The position numbers and the translations under genes are program-made. Below, piece by piece: positions 11,641 to 24,600 of a stretch of DNA of 64,000 nt; position 1 is the stretch's first letter, and the number at the start of each line of letters is the position of its first letter. Under the pieces are notes generated by a model that was not told where the DNA came from, ran no database searches, and was given only the letters and a program-made list of their open reading frames with translations. The DNA lies in contig QJNS01000053.1 in the NCBI GenBank assembly GCA_004154925.1, positions 248,001 through 312,000 of the forward strand. Reading direction: 5' to 3'. The stretch comes from Monosporascus cannonballus (taxonomy: Eukaryota; Ascomycota; Sordariomycetes; Xylariales).

Positions 11641-14600
11641 TTATATTTTATTAATAAATAAAAAAAAGGTAATTAAGATCTTTTTATTTAATCGAAAACA
11701 ATAACGAATACAAATATAAAAATATGATGAATACCTTATTACTTAAAGGAATAAAATATAAAGAAAATAGGTATCAAAGAATACGACGTATTATTATAAT
11801 TATTAAAGCGAAATTAAGGTAATTAAGTAACGATTTAAAATAATAAAAATAATGACTTTAAAACTTAAAAGTTTTAATTAATATATTATTAGAATATTAT
11901 AAATACAAACAGTTCTTTAAAAAAAGCTTAATATAAAATTATTAAAATATAACGAATAAAATTACGATAAAATCTTTAAAAAAGGATTTTTAATTAAGTT
12001 TTACCTTATTTATAACCTTAATAAAAACGAATTACGTATTTTTAAAAACTAACTGGAAAATCGGTTATAAAAAAATAAATTTGATTTTCGAAGTTATTAA
12101 TAAAATATTGAATATTTTTCTTACGAAAGAAAAATAGAAAATTACGATTTATAGTTAATTATCGACAACTAAATAATATTATTATTAAAAATGGAATATT
12201 ATTACCCCTAATTACGGAAATAAAAGACCGACTTTACGGAACCAAATACTTTATAACATTTAATTTTAAAAATAATTATAACTTTATTAAGATTAAGAAA
12301 ATACGAATAAAAAATAACTTTTAGAACGAAATATAAATTATTTAAGTATTTGGTTATACTAATAGGATTTACCAACGTATTAGCAACTTTTTAACGGATG
12401 GTAAATTATGTGCTACGAAAATACCTCGATATTATCGTCGTTTGCTATTTCGATAACATTTTTATTTTTTAAAAACAGAAAAAATATATGCCAAATACGT
12501 TTATAAAGTTTTTTAAGTTTTATAAAAGGTAAGGTTATTTATTAATGTAAAAAAAAATCAATTATATATATAAAAATGGAACATCTGGGATATATTATTA
12601 TTTTAAAACATATTAAATTAAATTTCAAGAAAGTTGTTATAATTATAAAATAATAAATATTAACGATAATTAAAAAAATATAAGCATTCCTTAAATTCGC
12701 CAATTACTAAAAGAAATTTATTTAAAACTTCAATAAAATAATTATACCCTTAATAAACTTTACGAAAAAAAGTTTAAATAAATGCCAAATACGGAAAAAG
12801 TATTTTAAAATATTAAAAATACGATTACCGGCAAATTAGTACTAATTGTGTACGATTTAAACCGCCCCGTTAAATTAAAAACCGATATTTCGAATTATAC
12901 GTTAAGCATAATAATTAAATAATAAAATAATTAAGATAAATTATATCTTATTATATTCTTTTCGTACAAGTTAAAAAATGCCGAATTTAATTACGGCATT
13001 TTAAATAAGGAATTTATAATTATTATTATAGTATTTCGAAAGTTTATGTACTTCCTAAAAGGAAGATTATATTAGGTTAAGATTTATACGAATTATCAAA
13101 ATCTTACCCGATTTATTACGATTCAGGAATTTACAGGATAATAATTAAAATATGTAAAAAAATTGGCGAATTTCGACTTCGTTATTATTTATAAGAAAGG
13201 ATTAAAAAATGGCAAAATAAACGCTTTAAGCAGGCGATTAAATTTTAAAAAAAAGTTTATTAAAGTTAGCCATATAACCTTCGATACTATTACGGAACAA
13301 TACTTACGCTGACGATAAATTGCGATGATTTGGGCAATATTTAATAATATGCATTAAAAAATCTAATAATATAACGATAATTTTCTAGAAAACCAAAAAA
13401 CGAATAAAATATAAATACCAAAAAAATATTAAAAGGATTTAGTACGAAAAATATATAAATATTAATTACATAAATATCCAAGGATTTGTAAAACTTTAAA
13501 ATAACTTTAACGAATATATTCTTTTCTTAAAATAAAATTAACAATATAAAACGTTATACGGTAATGCGATATTTGCGCCAAAGTAAAGGCTTAACGACAT
13601 AAACCATACGGAGAATTATAGCTATTATTAATTGTAAAACGATTATGGTATTTAATTATAATTTACTTTATTATTAAGTTTTTTATGTGAAAAATCCAAT
13701 TATAAAAATAGATTACGATAATATTTTCGTAATCGTTAATAGATTTACGAAATGTTTCTATTTCTTATTATATTATAAGAATATAAACGCCAAATAGTGC
13801 GTCTGCATTCTTTAAGCATATTTTCAATATATACGGATTATTTATAGAAATTATATTAAATAAAGAATTAACATTTATATCAATATTTTGGTAAGGCTTA
13901 ATGGCATAAATCGGCTTAAAGTACAAATTATTTAACGTATCTAAACTAAAAACAGATAAATAAATAAAACGAATAAATTAAATTTTAAAAATATAATTAC
14001 GATATTATATTAATTATAAGCAAAATAACTGGGTTAAAAAGCTATTAATTGCATAAATAACTTATAATACCAGTTATTACGAAAGAATTAAGATAATATT
14101 TAAAAACGTAAATTTTCGTTTTACTTCAGAAATTTATAAAAAAATACGTAATAACGGTCTAATTAATAATAAAATAATTTTAACATTAAAATAATTACGA
14201 TAATTATATTAAAAAATAAAGATAAAACTGGAATTTATACGGAGTCAAATAAGTAAGTATTATAATTAAAAAAAGTTAAACGGATTAATTTTCGAAAAAG
14301 GAGAAATAGTTTTCTTAATTACCAAAAATATTTAAATAAATCGACCTAGCAAAAAACTCGATTGTAAATATATAGGTCTATATAAAATCGTTATGAAAAT
14401 CTTAGAAAATAATTATTAATTAAAACTTTTACCAAAAGTTACATTTTATTTAATTTTTCATATTTCTTTATTCGAATTAACCGCAAATATGATCAAAATG
14501 TATATAATATAAAACGATATGGAAATAAAAAACGAATAAATATATAAAATAAAGAAAGTTTTCCACATACGAAAATAAGATAGATTTACTTAATACCTGA

Positions 14601-14700
14601 TTAAATGGAAAAAATACCCAGATTCCGAAAATATCTAAAAATTTGCCTAAAACCTTATTAACGCCTAGTATTTGTTAAAGAACTTTTACCAACAACGGCG
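11641..14700 (+). pseudogene. Element B RT, RNase H, integrase and chromodomain
   Basis: The RT core is at about 12000-12480, with the active site at 12446-12457 reading Y-F-D-N in the context KYLDIIVVCYFDNIFIF (YLDD type, second Asp lost). RNase H follows to about 12950. The integrase core begins near 13660, with the VIVDR-like block at about 13721-13750. The C-terminal chromodomain at about 14560-14700 reads YLIKWKKYPDSENI and YLLKNFY. Domain order is that of chromoviruses. Stops are almost all TAA/TAG. Confidence 0.82.
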
Positions 14701-14714
14701 AAACTACCCGAAAT

Positions 14715-14935
14715 AATGGTATCCCAATTTATAAGATCTAAGGAAAAAAGCCTTTAATTTACTGCATTTTAATTAATAATATTTATTTTTTAAAGCTTAA
14801 ATCTTAATTACGGATTTTGATTTTAATTACGTAAAAATATTAGAATTATTTCAGGATTAAAAGGTACGATTAATAAATTTTGCACCTTAAAATTAATTAT
14901 GTTAATATTAATAACGTATACGAAAAAAACTTATT
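14715..14935 (-). pseudogene. Antisense ORF remnant in element B, C-terminal part only
   Basis: On the - strand the translation ends INIINQNAVNQRLFSLDLIN when its TAA codons are read as mutated CAA. This aligns with DVINQNTVDQRFPFLDFVN in the antisense ORF of element I. The Cys-rich N-terminal part is missing: B's 3' region is about 200 bp shorter than those of A, D, G and I. So B carries a truncated copy of the same accessory ORF. Confidence 0.5.
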
Positions 14936-14981
14936 AAAAAAAGACATCTTAAGGGCAAGATTTTAGAAAAAGGGAAATTGT

Positions 14982-15368
14982 ATTACGACTTAACAAATTA
15001 CGGGCTTTAAAAACGGTCGTAATAAAAAAAGCCAAAAGAATTATGTAAATCAGGTTACGTAATAGATTATTAATTTATTGGTAATAAGCCAATAAGCCGG
15101 ATTATTAATTTACTGGTGGTAAACCAGTAAGCCGGATTAGTAATTTATTGGTGGTAATCCAGTTAACGGAATAAGGATATATACGTTTATTAATTCCATA
15201 ATTTAGATAGCTTTAGTTTGCAATAATATTTCGTTACCTTAGGTACTGTTAGTATTACGAAACGTAATACGTTATTCTATTTATTGTTCAGATTCCCACG
15301 ATACCTTTGCTAACATAAACCCGTCGACTTTAGGTTTAATAATTGGTTAAACCGCATAACTTGTTAGA
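14982..15368 (+). repeat. 3' LTR of element B, with polypurine tract just upstream
   Basis: 387 bp, starting tattacgacttaac and ending acttgttaga. The polypurine tract agaaaaagggaaattg lies at 14966-14981. The U3 repeat units (ccagtaagccggatta) are clearer than in the 5' LTR. Confidence 0.9.
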
Positions 15369-15373
15369 ATCTC

Positions 15374-16900
15374 CTGTAAATTAACGTATTTTTTCTTTAA
15401 TAACTTTTTTTCTTAAGGATTTATAATAAATGTTAGTTAAAAATAAAAATCCGTAATAATTTTCTGGTAATACTTTTTTTATTATATGCTAAATTAACTT
15501 TTTTTCCATTTTGTAATTATATTATTTATAATAATAAAAAAGGTTTTTTTACGAGCATTACTTTTTTTTAAGTTAGCTTTTTATTTCGGCAAGTTGTTGG
15601 ATATTTCCTGGAATTTTAAATCGAAATTATTAATACCATTACTTATCCTTTTTGTTATTTCCGGTACGATGTGGAAAGTCGAATTTTTCGTAATATATAC
15701 GAATAATTCGTTTGTAAATATGTTATTGTTATTTTTCATAATCGGAACATTTTCGTTTTCAATAATATATAATATGTATTTTGCCGTATCCATTAAGGAT
15801 TTTAGGATAGATTTTTTCCGTCCAGGTCTAATATTCGCATAATTATCCTTATAGTACTTTTTATTGTATTCGTAATATCTGTTAAGTTAGTTTTCTAGCT
15901 TTTCGCATTTTTAGTCGGATTTTTTATTACGATAATTTTTATTAAACCTTTTGTCGTAAACTTAATATGTTCTTGGCCTTAATTATATTAATAATTTGCT
16001 ATCGTTTTCTTAATTATTTTTGGACTCTTTTTCCGATATCGGGGTCCAGTTATTTTGCCGTAACTTTTTGGGTTTTTATATTTATAAGCCTTATATCCCA
16101 TTTTGCCGTAATTAAAGCACTTAATCTGATTCCAGTTTTGTTGGTAAGTAACGCCGAATTCCATAAGTTTTAACGCCGTTCTATAAAAAGTAAAGGATAC
16201 GTTTTGTTTTTTTCGTTAATTAAACTTGTTATATTCCGAATAAAAGGCATATTATTTTTTTTCTTTTATTGTTTTTTAAATTATCGATTATTAATTTCAA
16301 TTATTTTTATAATATACCGGTCCAAGGAAACAAATCGTTTAATCCGAATAATTTTATTTTTTACGTTATCCTTTAACCTTTTCTAAAATATATCGATAAA
16401 AGCGTTAGTTTTATTATTTTCTTATCCGGTCTTAGCCGCAAATTTTTTAAAAATTACGGCGTATTTAAATATTAAGTTTTTTATCGGAATTGCAAAATTT
16501 ATTAAGCCGTAAATCGTTTTTTATTCGGATTGCTGAAATTATCGCGTATTTTATTTTCAAAATTGGTATAAAGTAAAAAAAGTCTTATTAATAAAATCCT
16601 TTTTATCCGGCTTTTTTATTTTTAAGAAATTTCTTATAATAGGTTTAAATTAATTAGCCGCATTTCCCGTTAAGTATGTTTTTATTATTAGGATTATATC
16701 TGCTGGATTATTAAGATTTAAAAAACGAAAGTAAATTCGTGTTTAAAATAAGAACATTTGGGGGTTACCTTTTCTATTATAAGGTTCCGGCTTTTTAGGC
16801 TTTATACGGGCAAAAAAGATTTAAATAAGTAACGTAACCTTAAGTTATCGAATTTTTTTTCCAATTCCCGAATTCGAGTTTAAAACTGTTAAATAAGGGT
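15374..16900 (-). pseudogene. Element D gag and protease, right part
   Basis: Continuation of D beyond B. It begins with the sequence that in elements G (from about 36961) and I (from about 47795) directly follows the pol segment ending at 8978. A CCHC zinc knuckle lies at 16078-16119; on the - strand its first Cys is intact (TGC), then Tyr replaces Cys and His. Open stretches on the + strand here are shadows of this gag. The stretch 16900-16981 up to the 5' LTR is leader with the primer-binding region. Confidence 0.75.
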
Positions 16901-16981
16901 TATCTAAGCGTTAATCGATATTTTAACAATATTAAATATTGATTAAAGTTTAACGGTATTATTAAACAAAGGTTTGTAACG

Positions 16982-17347
16982 TATAACAACTAAGCGGTTT
17001 AACTAATTATTAAACCTTAAGTCGACAGATTTATATTAACAAAAATATCGTAAAAATTTAAGTAATAAATATAATAATTCTATTATATCTTATAATACCA
17101 AAAATGCTTTAAGTAACGATATTATATTGCAAATTAAAGTTATTTAAATTATAAAAATAATAAATATTTTATATTCGACTTTTTCAACTTATTGATCTTG
17201 GTTTTATAGGTTTTATAATCGATTTTATCGAACCTGGCTTTACAGGTTTTACGATCGATCCCGTCGAGCCATTACGTAATTTGACTTACATAGCTTAGTT
17301 ATTTGTTACGACCGTTTTCCGAAGCCGTAACCTATAGGGTTATAATA
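16982..17347 (-). repeat. 5' LTR of element D (type II U3)
   Basis: 366 bp, starting tataacaactaagcgg and ending gggttataata on the + strand. It is followed by the TSD cgtta (17348-17352). Its internal repeat around ttttacgatcgatcccgtcg is clearer than in the 3' LTR. Confidence 0.9.
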
Positions 17348-17352
17348 CGTTA

Positions 17353-18520
17353 TCTCCGAATTTTAAAGTTAGGGTACGTATGAAATAAATATAGAAAATA
17401 GCTTTATTAATAACGTTAAGATATATAAAGCTTGGATTTTTGTAATAACGAGATAAATAGAAAGTAGTTTTAATTAAGTCCGGGCGAATGCCGATAGTTC
17501 TGTATAATAAGCTTCCGATTTCTTTGAGATATAACATTTTTAATACTGCCGACATTTTGCCTTAATATTTTTTAAGATTTTTTTATTTAAGGATCTTAAA
17601 ATAACGTTTTTTATGTTTGGATAATTTAAAATATATATATAATTTTTTTAAATAAATATCTTATAATAATTACAATTTTTTAATTACGCGGTTTCGTAAA
17701 ATACGTATCCTAAGAAATTATTGTAAATCCTTTAAATCGTTAATATAGAAACGTTATATTAATTTCGTAGGGGATTTTTTAACGCATACTGTATTGCGAA
17801 TTTTATATATTATGATTATATTATTAACGTGGAAAAATAACTTTAATTAATTATTAATTATAATATATAGGTTATCCGGAACTGATTTTAATCCCAGTCC
17901 TTTTAGTTCTGTCGTTAGGTCTTGTTGGTACAGAAATAATAATCGCCTTAAGCCGTATGGGGCCTTTCGGAGCCTTAAATAAAAGCCCGGGCGTACGAAT
18001 CTTTATGGAAAGCGTATATATATTAACTTATTAAGATCGTTATGCAAAAAGGCGTTAACTGCATTAAATTAACGAAATTTAAGATTAAATCGAGCTGCAA
18101 TAGCTCTTAACATACAAAAAGACCTATTTGCTAATATAAAAGCATAGGCGTTAAAATTTTTACAAAGCGAAAAATCGTTACGGATAATAATTTTAACCTT
18201 AAACTTTTAAAACATCTCGTATTTATTAAATTTGTATATTAATATTTACATTAACGGAAGGATACCGTTAAAACTTATGTCCTAAATTGTTTTTTATAAT
18301 AAAATAACAGTAATTGATCGTTTTATCCGATATATTTAATCCTATTTTTTTAACGTAATTACTTTCTAGTTTTTCGCGTATTTATGTGATATGGTTTTTT
18401 GCTAATTTTTGGGGGCAGCGGGAAAACTAATATAATATAAGTAATTATACTTAATCGTAATTGAGAAAATAACATTAAAAGCAATTAAATACGTATTGCG
18501 TTTTGCGAATTCCAACTTAT
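17353..18520 (-). pseudogene. Copia E reverse transcriptase (and start of RNase H)
   Basis: RVT_2-type copia RT on the - strand. In order: ISHKYAKN, then PL with a Met codon where PLKWVF is usual, then YKFNKYEMF; AIAARFNLKFR; DAVNAFLHNDLNKLIYIRFP; APYGLRRLLFLYQQDL; and LKGLGLKSVPDNL. The active-site block at 17820-17831 reads H-V-N-N (YVDD in the family, both Asp changed to Asn). Then come LYRTIGIRPDLIKTTFYLS and RYYKNP, ending LKFGDN at the D insertion site. The upstream end at 18520 is the insertion site of arm 1. These are unmistakable copia blocks despite several TAA/TAG stops. Confidence 0.88.
18513..18520. repeat. Direct repeat CAACTTAT flanking arm 1, left copy
   Basis: Identical to 29169-29176. 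The match can be stretched to 11 bases (caacttat, then gac here and aac there). It is either an 8-11-bp TSD or the core of a site-specific integration. Removing arm 1 with one copy restores copia E's reading frame. Confidence 0.75.
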
Positions 18521-18536
18521 GACTTATATTAGTTAA

Positions 18537-18654
18537 CTTCGGCCTTCCTAATTCGTTTTATTAATTTCTTCAAAACTTTTCAACTACCACTCCATAACGC
18601 TAAATATTAACCAATTAAATCCTAAATCCCCGTCACGAGCTAACGAGGCCTAAG
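18537..18654. repeat. Outer-end hairpin of arm 1, RIP-decayed copy
   Basis: Decayed version of the 118-bp inverted-repeat segment at 63782-63899. The ends here read cttcggccttcctaattcg and cgagctaacgaggcctaag, still roughly complementary. Confidence 0.68.
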
Positions 18655-21600
18655 TTATATTTATGTAAAAACGGTTTCGTTTAATATATTTATTTTTTTA
18701 AAAAAACAAAAATCCATAATAATTTAATAATAATACATTTTTATAAATAAATATGTATATATATATATATACGATTACTTTAATTATAATTTATTATTAA
18801 TATTATAATAATTTTAATTAAAACTTATTTGTTATTTTTCAATTTTAATACGTATAGTAATTATAACCCGAACTTATTACGTTATTATTTTTTTTAAAAT
18901 ATAATAAATTCGAATTTTTTAATTTTACCGGGTTACGCCTTTAAAATAAAATATACGTACGTATATTTTAAAATTTTGGCATTAATATAAAAAGATTAAC
19001 ATAATATTTAAAAATTTTATTCGTAATTAAGTTTTATAAGATAATTTAAACAAAATTATTAATTCGACTATTTAAAATAATTAATTAATTAATATATTAA
19101 AAAATCGTAAATAATTATTAATGTATAAAATTTAACAGAAATTTTTAATTTTTATTAACTAAAACCTTATTATATATAAATATCATAATATATTATATAA
19201 AAAGTTTACAATTTTCGTAAAAAGGTTTAAATTTCGTTATTTAACGAAAAGTAGATTATTTAAAATTAATGTAATTTATTTTATTTTGGACGAAAATTAA
19301 CGGTTTATAACAATATTTATTTTTAATTAATTTAAGCTGTTAAATTAAATAATTATATATTAGAAAAAATCATAATCGTATAACATAAAGCGAAAAACGA
19401 AATAATTTTGTAATAATCATAATTTGAATATCTTTATATTTCCTTTTTTCATAATTTTAATTATTATAATTAAAATAATTTCCAAAATAAACGGTAATTG
19501 TTTACCGTATATATTAAATACATTTGTATTATTTTCGAATTTATTACGGAATAATATTAATATATTAAAAAAGTTAAATATTTGCGAAAATTATTATACG
19601 TTGAATAAGAATATATTTCGGTTAATAAAAAAATTAAAATAACTATATTAATTCTTTTATAAAAATAAAATAAGATTATATTTTAATACGATAATTTTAA
19701 TATTTAAAATTATATTCGTAATATAATATTTTAATGCGGTACCGTTATTATAATTATATTTTTAAAAAAAAATTAAAGAAATTTATATTCCGATTTAATT
19801 AATATTATAAAAAAAAATAATTTCATAAAATATTATAATAATATCTAATATTACCTAACAATTTTTATTAATTCGTAATCAATATTATGCGGATTTTATT
19901 TTCGGTTTTTATTATTACGTTTTCTAAATATAATAAATAAAAATTTCCCGGTTTTTTCAAATTAAAATATATACCGTATAATAAATGCCGTTCGATTTCG
20001 TTAAATATAATTAAGGAAAACGAAAACATTATTGACGGTATTTATAACGTTTATCGAAAAACTTTCCAAAAAATATATAAATTTAAAAAAAAAAGAATTT
20101 TATCGGTTTTCGAAACGTTTTTATCTTATTTATAAAAGTCAGAAAATAATTAGTTATATTCGGAAAATATAAGTTAACTAGGCCGAAATAACCGATTTAT
20201 ATAATAAAAATTATAATTCTTTTTTATTTTTACCTTATTTTATATGTAAATAAGTTTTTTACTTATAATTATATATATTTATTAATTTCATAATATAACC
20301 GGAATATATAAATTATAAATAATTTTAAAATAAATCGTTAATTTTTAAATAAAATAATATAATTATCTTAAATATTGTCGAAATTTCATTCTTTCGAATT
20401 TTTTATTTTTTATATATGTAATATTTATATATTTATATTATTTTTATAAAAATTACGTATCCGATATAAATTACTTATAATAAAAATATTCAATATATAT
20501 AAAATTGCCTGGAATATTTTATTTAAAAACTTTTTTTCAAAACCGAATTTACCGAAATTATAAAATATATATATTTCCGGTTAATTATTACCGAATTTAA
20601 ATTTATTACGTATAATATGGTTTCTAAATATTTTAATTATGCCGGATAAATAAAAAGAATATCGCGGGATTTTAATTAAAACATATTAATAAATAAAACT
20701 TTTCTAATAAAAATCTTTTATTATTATTTATTAATAATATATTACTTGATAATATAATTAATTTAATAAATAATTCGTAAATATTTTATTTTTTAATTCG
20801 GAAATATAATTTATTATTTTAGTTATTATTTAGTACGGTTTTAATTAAAACGTATTAAATAAAACCTTTTTATTAAATAAATATAAAGCCGGAAATATTT
20901 TTAATATAGCCGATATTTTATAAGGCGATAATTCTTTTAACATTATTAAAAAATAAGAATTAATTCTTAATTAATATTGTTTTTATTAATAAAGAATTAC
21001 GAAATTATTTTTTTTAAAAAAAACTAGATATATTTATATTTTTTATAAAGCCGATTAATTTAATTAGGGCAAAAAGAATGTTGTATTTCGATTAAATATA
21101 ATTTTTTATAATATTTAATTAACATTTCTTTAATTTAATTTTAATATTAGTTTTAATTTTAACAAATTTCGGAAAGAAATGTAAAAAATATTTTATCGAA
21201 AAAGCAAATATTTTAATTTATAATTTATTAACGAATACCGTTAATCGAAAAATAATATTTATAATGTTAATATTATTTCTTTCCGAGATTCATTTTTAAT
21301 TAAATATTATATATTTTTACAAGGCAAATTTTGTACCCGTTATGTTTTTTTACGAAATAAACGTTTTGTTATTTGGAATTTTCGTGACGAAATTTTTAAA
21401 CGTATTTATTTTTTGTTTCGGAATTTTTATTTTATTAAAACATATTTATTTTGAATTAAAAAAATAATTAAGAATTCGAAAATATTTTGGTTATAGGCTG
21501 TAAAATTATGAAAATTAAATTTATTAATTTTAATAATACCGTATTTATTCTTAATAATATAAATAAGCTAAATTAATTAAATAAGCCAAAAAACGAAAAT

Positions 21601-24600
21601 TAACTTATAAATAGTTTTAATATAATTATCAACAAAGCTTTTAATATTAAATTTATTAAAAATACTTTAATTTAAAATAATTATAATATTTTATATACGG
21701 AAAAAAATTATAATCCCACAATATAAATTATTAATAACTTAATTAATAATTTTAATTAAAATTATTCGTTATTGTTATTATTATTAACGAATAAGCAAAA
21801 TAAGGATATATTAAACCAAAACGAATTGTTAACATAATTCTTAATTTTTTAATTATTTTGTAATATATCTTTATATAAGTAATATAGTATTTATATTATA
21901 ATTTTAATATTTATATAATTTTATTATTTACGTAATTTTAATTAAATAATTTCGGAATTAGTTTATATATTATCATATTTACTTAATTATTATATTATCG
22001 TAATTTATTCTTTCCGATAATGAAATTGCAAATACAAAAATAATAATTTATAATACGGTATGCAATATAATTATTAAGGAAATTAATATCAATAATTAAA
22101 TTTTATTTAAAAGTTTTATTTTTTATATAATTATGTAGAAATATGGTATTATTTATAGTTAAATATAACGTTTAATTTCGGATTAATTTATATATTTCGT
22201 TTATAATTACTGTATTAATTTATATTTGTAAGTATTTTTTAATATTTATTTTTCCGTTTTATTTTGTTTTTTGCGTATTATTATAAATTATATATTAATA
22301 ATTCTTTTTATGTTTTCGGGTTATAAATTTTTATTCGTTTTAGGCGTAATATTTACGTATAAATGTTTTGGAAACTTTTATTCGGATTATATAATAATAC
22401 CGAATATTTAAAGATTATATATAAATATTTTTTGCTACGTTTTTATATATAATTTATATATTTATTGCTTATATAATTTTATAAATTATATTATTTATAA
22501 AATAATTATATAATATATATTTCTTAGTTAAATAATTTGATTTACAAAGTTATAAATCTTTTTATATTATTTATATAATGTTTTCGTTAAATTGCAAAAA
22601 CCATAATTAATTAATTGTTTATAATTAACTTAATATTTTAATAATTTATAAAGCTGGTATAATCCGTTATAAACTGATTTTTAATTTGTTAATTATTATT
22701 ATGGAAAATATCCTGAATCATATTATTAGTATTTAATATTTATATAAATATAATATTTTTCCGTAATAACAGATTTTATTTATAATATAAACTTTTTATA
22801 ATATTATCGAATTTATAAATTTTTCATAATCGTAAGATTTTTTGATTAATATATATTTACATTAATATTAAAATATAAAAAAAACGTTTTTTTAGTTTTC
22901 CGTTATATTAATATAAATTTATGGTATATATTTAATATTTGAAATTAATTACGTAAAATATGTACTTTTCGTAAGGAATATTATATATCTTAAAATAATT
23001 AAATATTATTTAATTAATACGAAAATACTTTAATCGGAATTACGTTATCGGTTTCGCCTTATCGTAAATTGTTTTAATACCGGTTCCGGCTATTTTTAAG
23101 TCCGAGATCTTATTACCCGTTTTTAAGGTTATTTTTTAAGGATAGGTTATTTTTCGGAAATAAATTATTTTTTAAATATATTATTAATAAATTTAATTTT
23201 TTTTACCGAACGAATAAGGTTTTTTGTATTTATTTGAAGTAAATTATTAAAAGCTATAATAGAAACTGCCTTTATTATATTAATAAGAAATCTATTTATT
23301 TTGTATAATATTATAGAATATATAAAAATATATATTATAATACGGATTTCGGGTATTAAGTTAAAGGAAAGTCAATTATTAAATATTATGTCGTAAATAA
23401 TGTAATTTTATATATTAAAATATAATAAATATTTAAAATTATAAAAATTCATTATTAAATAAATAATATTAATTATATATTAAATAATTATAATAATTAT
23501 ATTTAGTATATATATGATTAAAATAATTTTATAAATTATATGAAGAATTTTTTATTAAACTATAAAATTCGTATAATTTACAAATAATTATTAAATTTCT
23601 TTTTATAAATTATTATTTTGTTATATAAAAATAATATTAACTTTTTTTTTATATTCAATAATTTATATATTTATATTACATAATTCTAAATTTATATATA
23701 TTTTAATTTTAATTATATATATTACCTTAAAATAGTTTTATAATTTATTAATTATTCGTAAGTTTTCTTTATATATTATAAATCTTTATATATTCGATAA
23801 TTATTTAATATACGAATTTTATTTTATTTATTATATTTTAGATTTTCTATTTATATTTTCGGTTTTAATTAAGCCGAATTTATATTGGTAAACTTATAAT
23901 ATTAATAAAAGTTTTAATTATAATTACTTATTTATATATATTTAATATTATGTAAATATTATAATGATATTATTATTATTTAATAAATTAAAATACGGTA
24001 ACTATATTCGAGAAATATATAATAATTTAATAAAAATTTAAAATATATATAAAAATTATAACGGCGTTAAATTAATTTTCGATTTAAATTATAATAATTA
24101 CGGTATTATTTTCCCTATTTTAATTTTTGATATATATATTATTATTTTAAACCTTTCCTTAATTTATAAAATATATTTTCCGGAAATTAAATAATTATTC
24201 GATAAAAGCTTAATATTATAAAAACTTTATAGAGTAAATTTTATTATTATATACCAAAAACGTGAATTATTTACCGTTATATATATATTAACGTATGTTT
24301 TATTTCCGATAATTTCGGAATAATATTTAAATAAATATTCCGAGATTTGAATTATATATATATAATTTATTTATATATTTTAATAATTTTGAAACCTCGT
24401 TTTTATTAAGCCTTAAACAAATTACTAAATAATATATAATATTATTCGTTTTTTTATATTAAAATATAATAATAAAATTATCGCTACGAATAATACGAAT
24501 TATTAAATAATAAGTTTTGAAAACCGCGAAATTAATATTTTTTATATTATAAATTTAACCGGCATATATTTTCTTAAAATATGATATAATTCGGGCTATT

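Larger units (their letters stand above)
8979..15368 (+). mobile_element. Element B: complete Ty3/gypsy chromovirus nested in D
   Basis: 6390 bp with two LTRs (389 and 387 bp), gag with a zinc knuckle, aspartic protease, RT, RNase H, integrase, chromodomain and polypurine tract, all in order on the + strand. It is inserted head-to-head relative to its host D, at a 5-bp TSD. It belongs to the same LTR subfamily as I (type I U3). Every coding block is recognisable but broken by C-to-T and G-to-A changes, so both strands were mutated. Confidence 0.93.
4294..17347 (-). mobile_element. Element D: full-length Ty3/gypsy chromovirus, interrupted by element B
   Basis: Two 366-bp LTRs (4294-4659 and 16982-17347) bound an internal region in the order gag-PR-RT-RH-IN-chromodomain on the - strand. 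B (8979-15368) interrupts it. Without B and one TSD copy D is about 6.66 kb, close to I (6.75 kb) and G (6.75 kb). D lies inside copia E with a perfect 5-bp TSD. It also carries an antisense ORF near its 3' end. All of its frames are RIP-broken. Confidence 0.92.

Noticed and set aside
19424..19642. 72-codon open stretch in arm 1
   Set aside because: Ile/Asn/Leu-rich product expected by chance in DNA of this AT content; not conserved in the matching part of arm 2.
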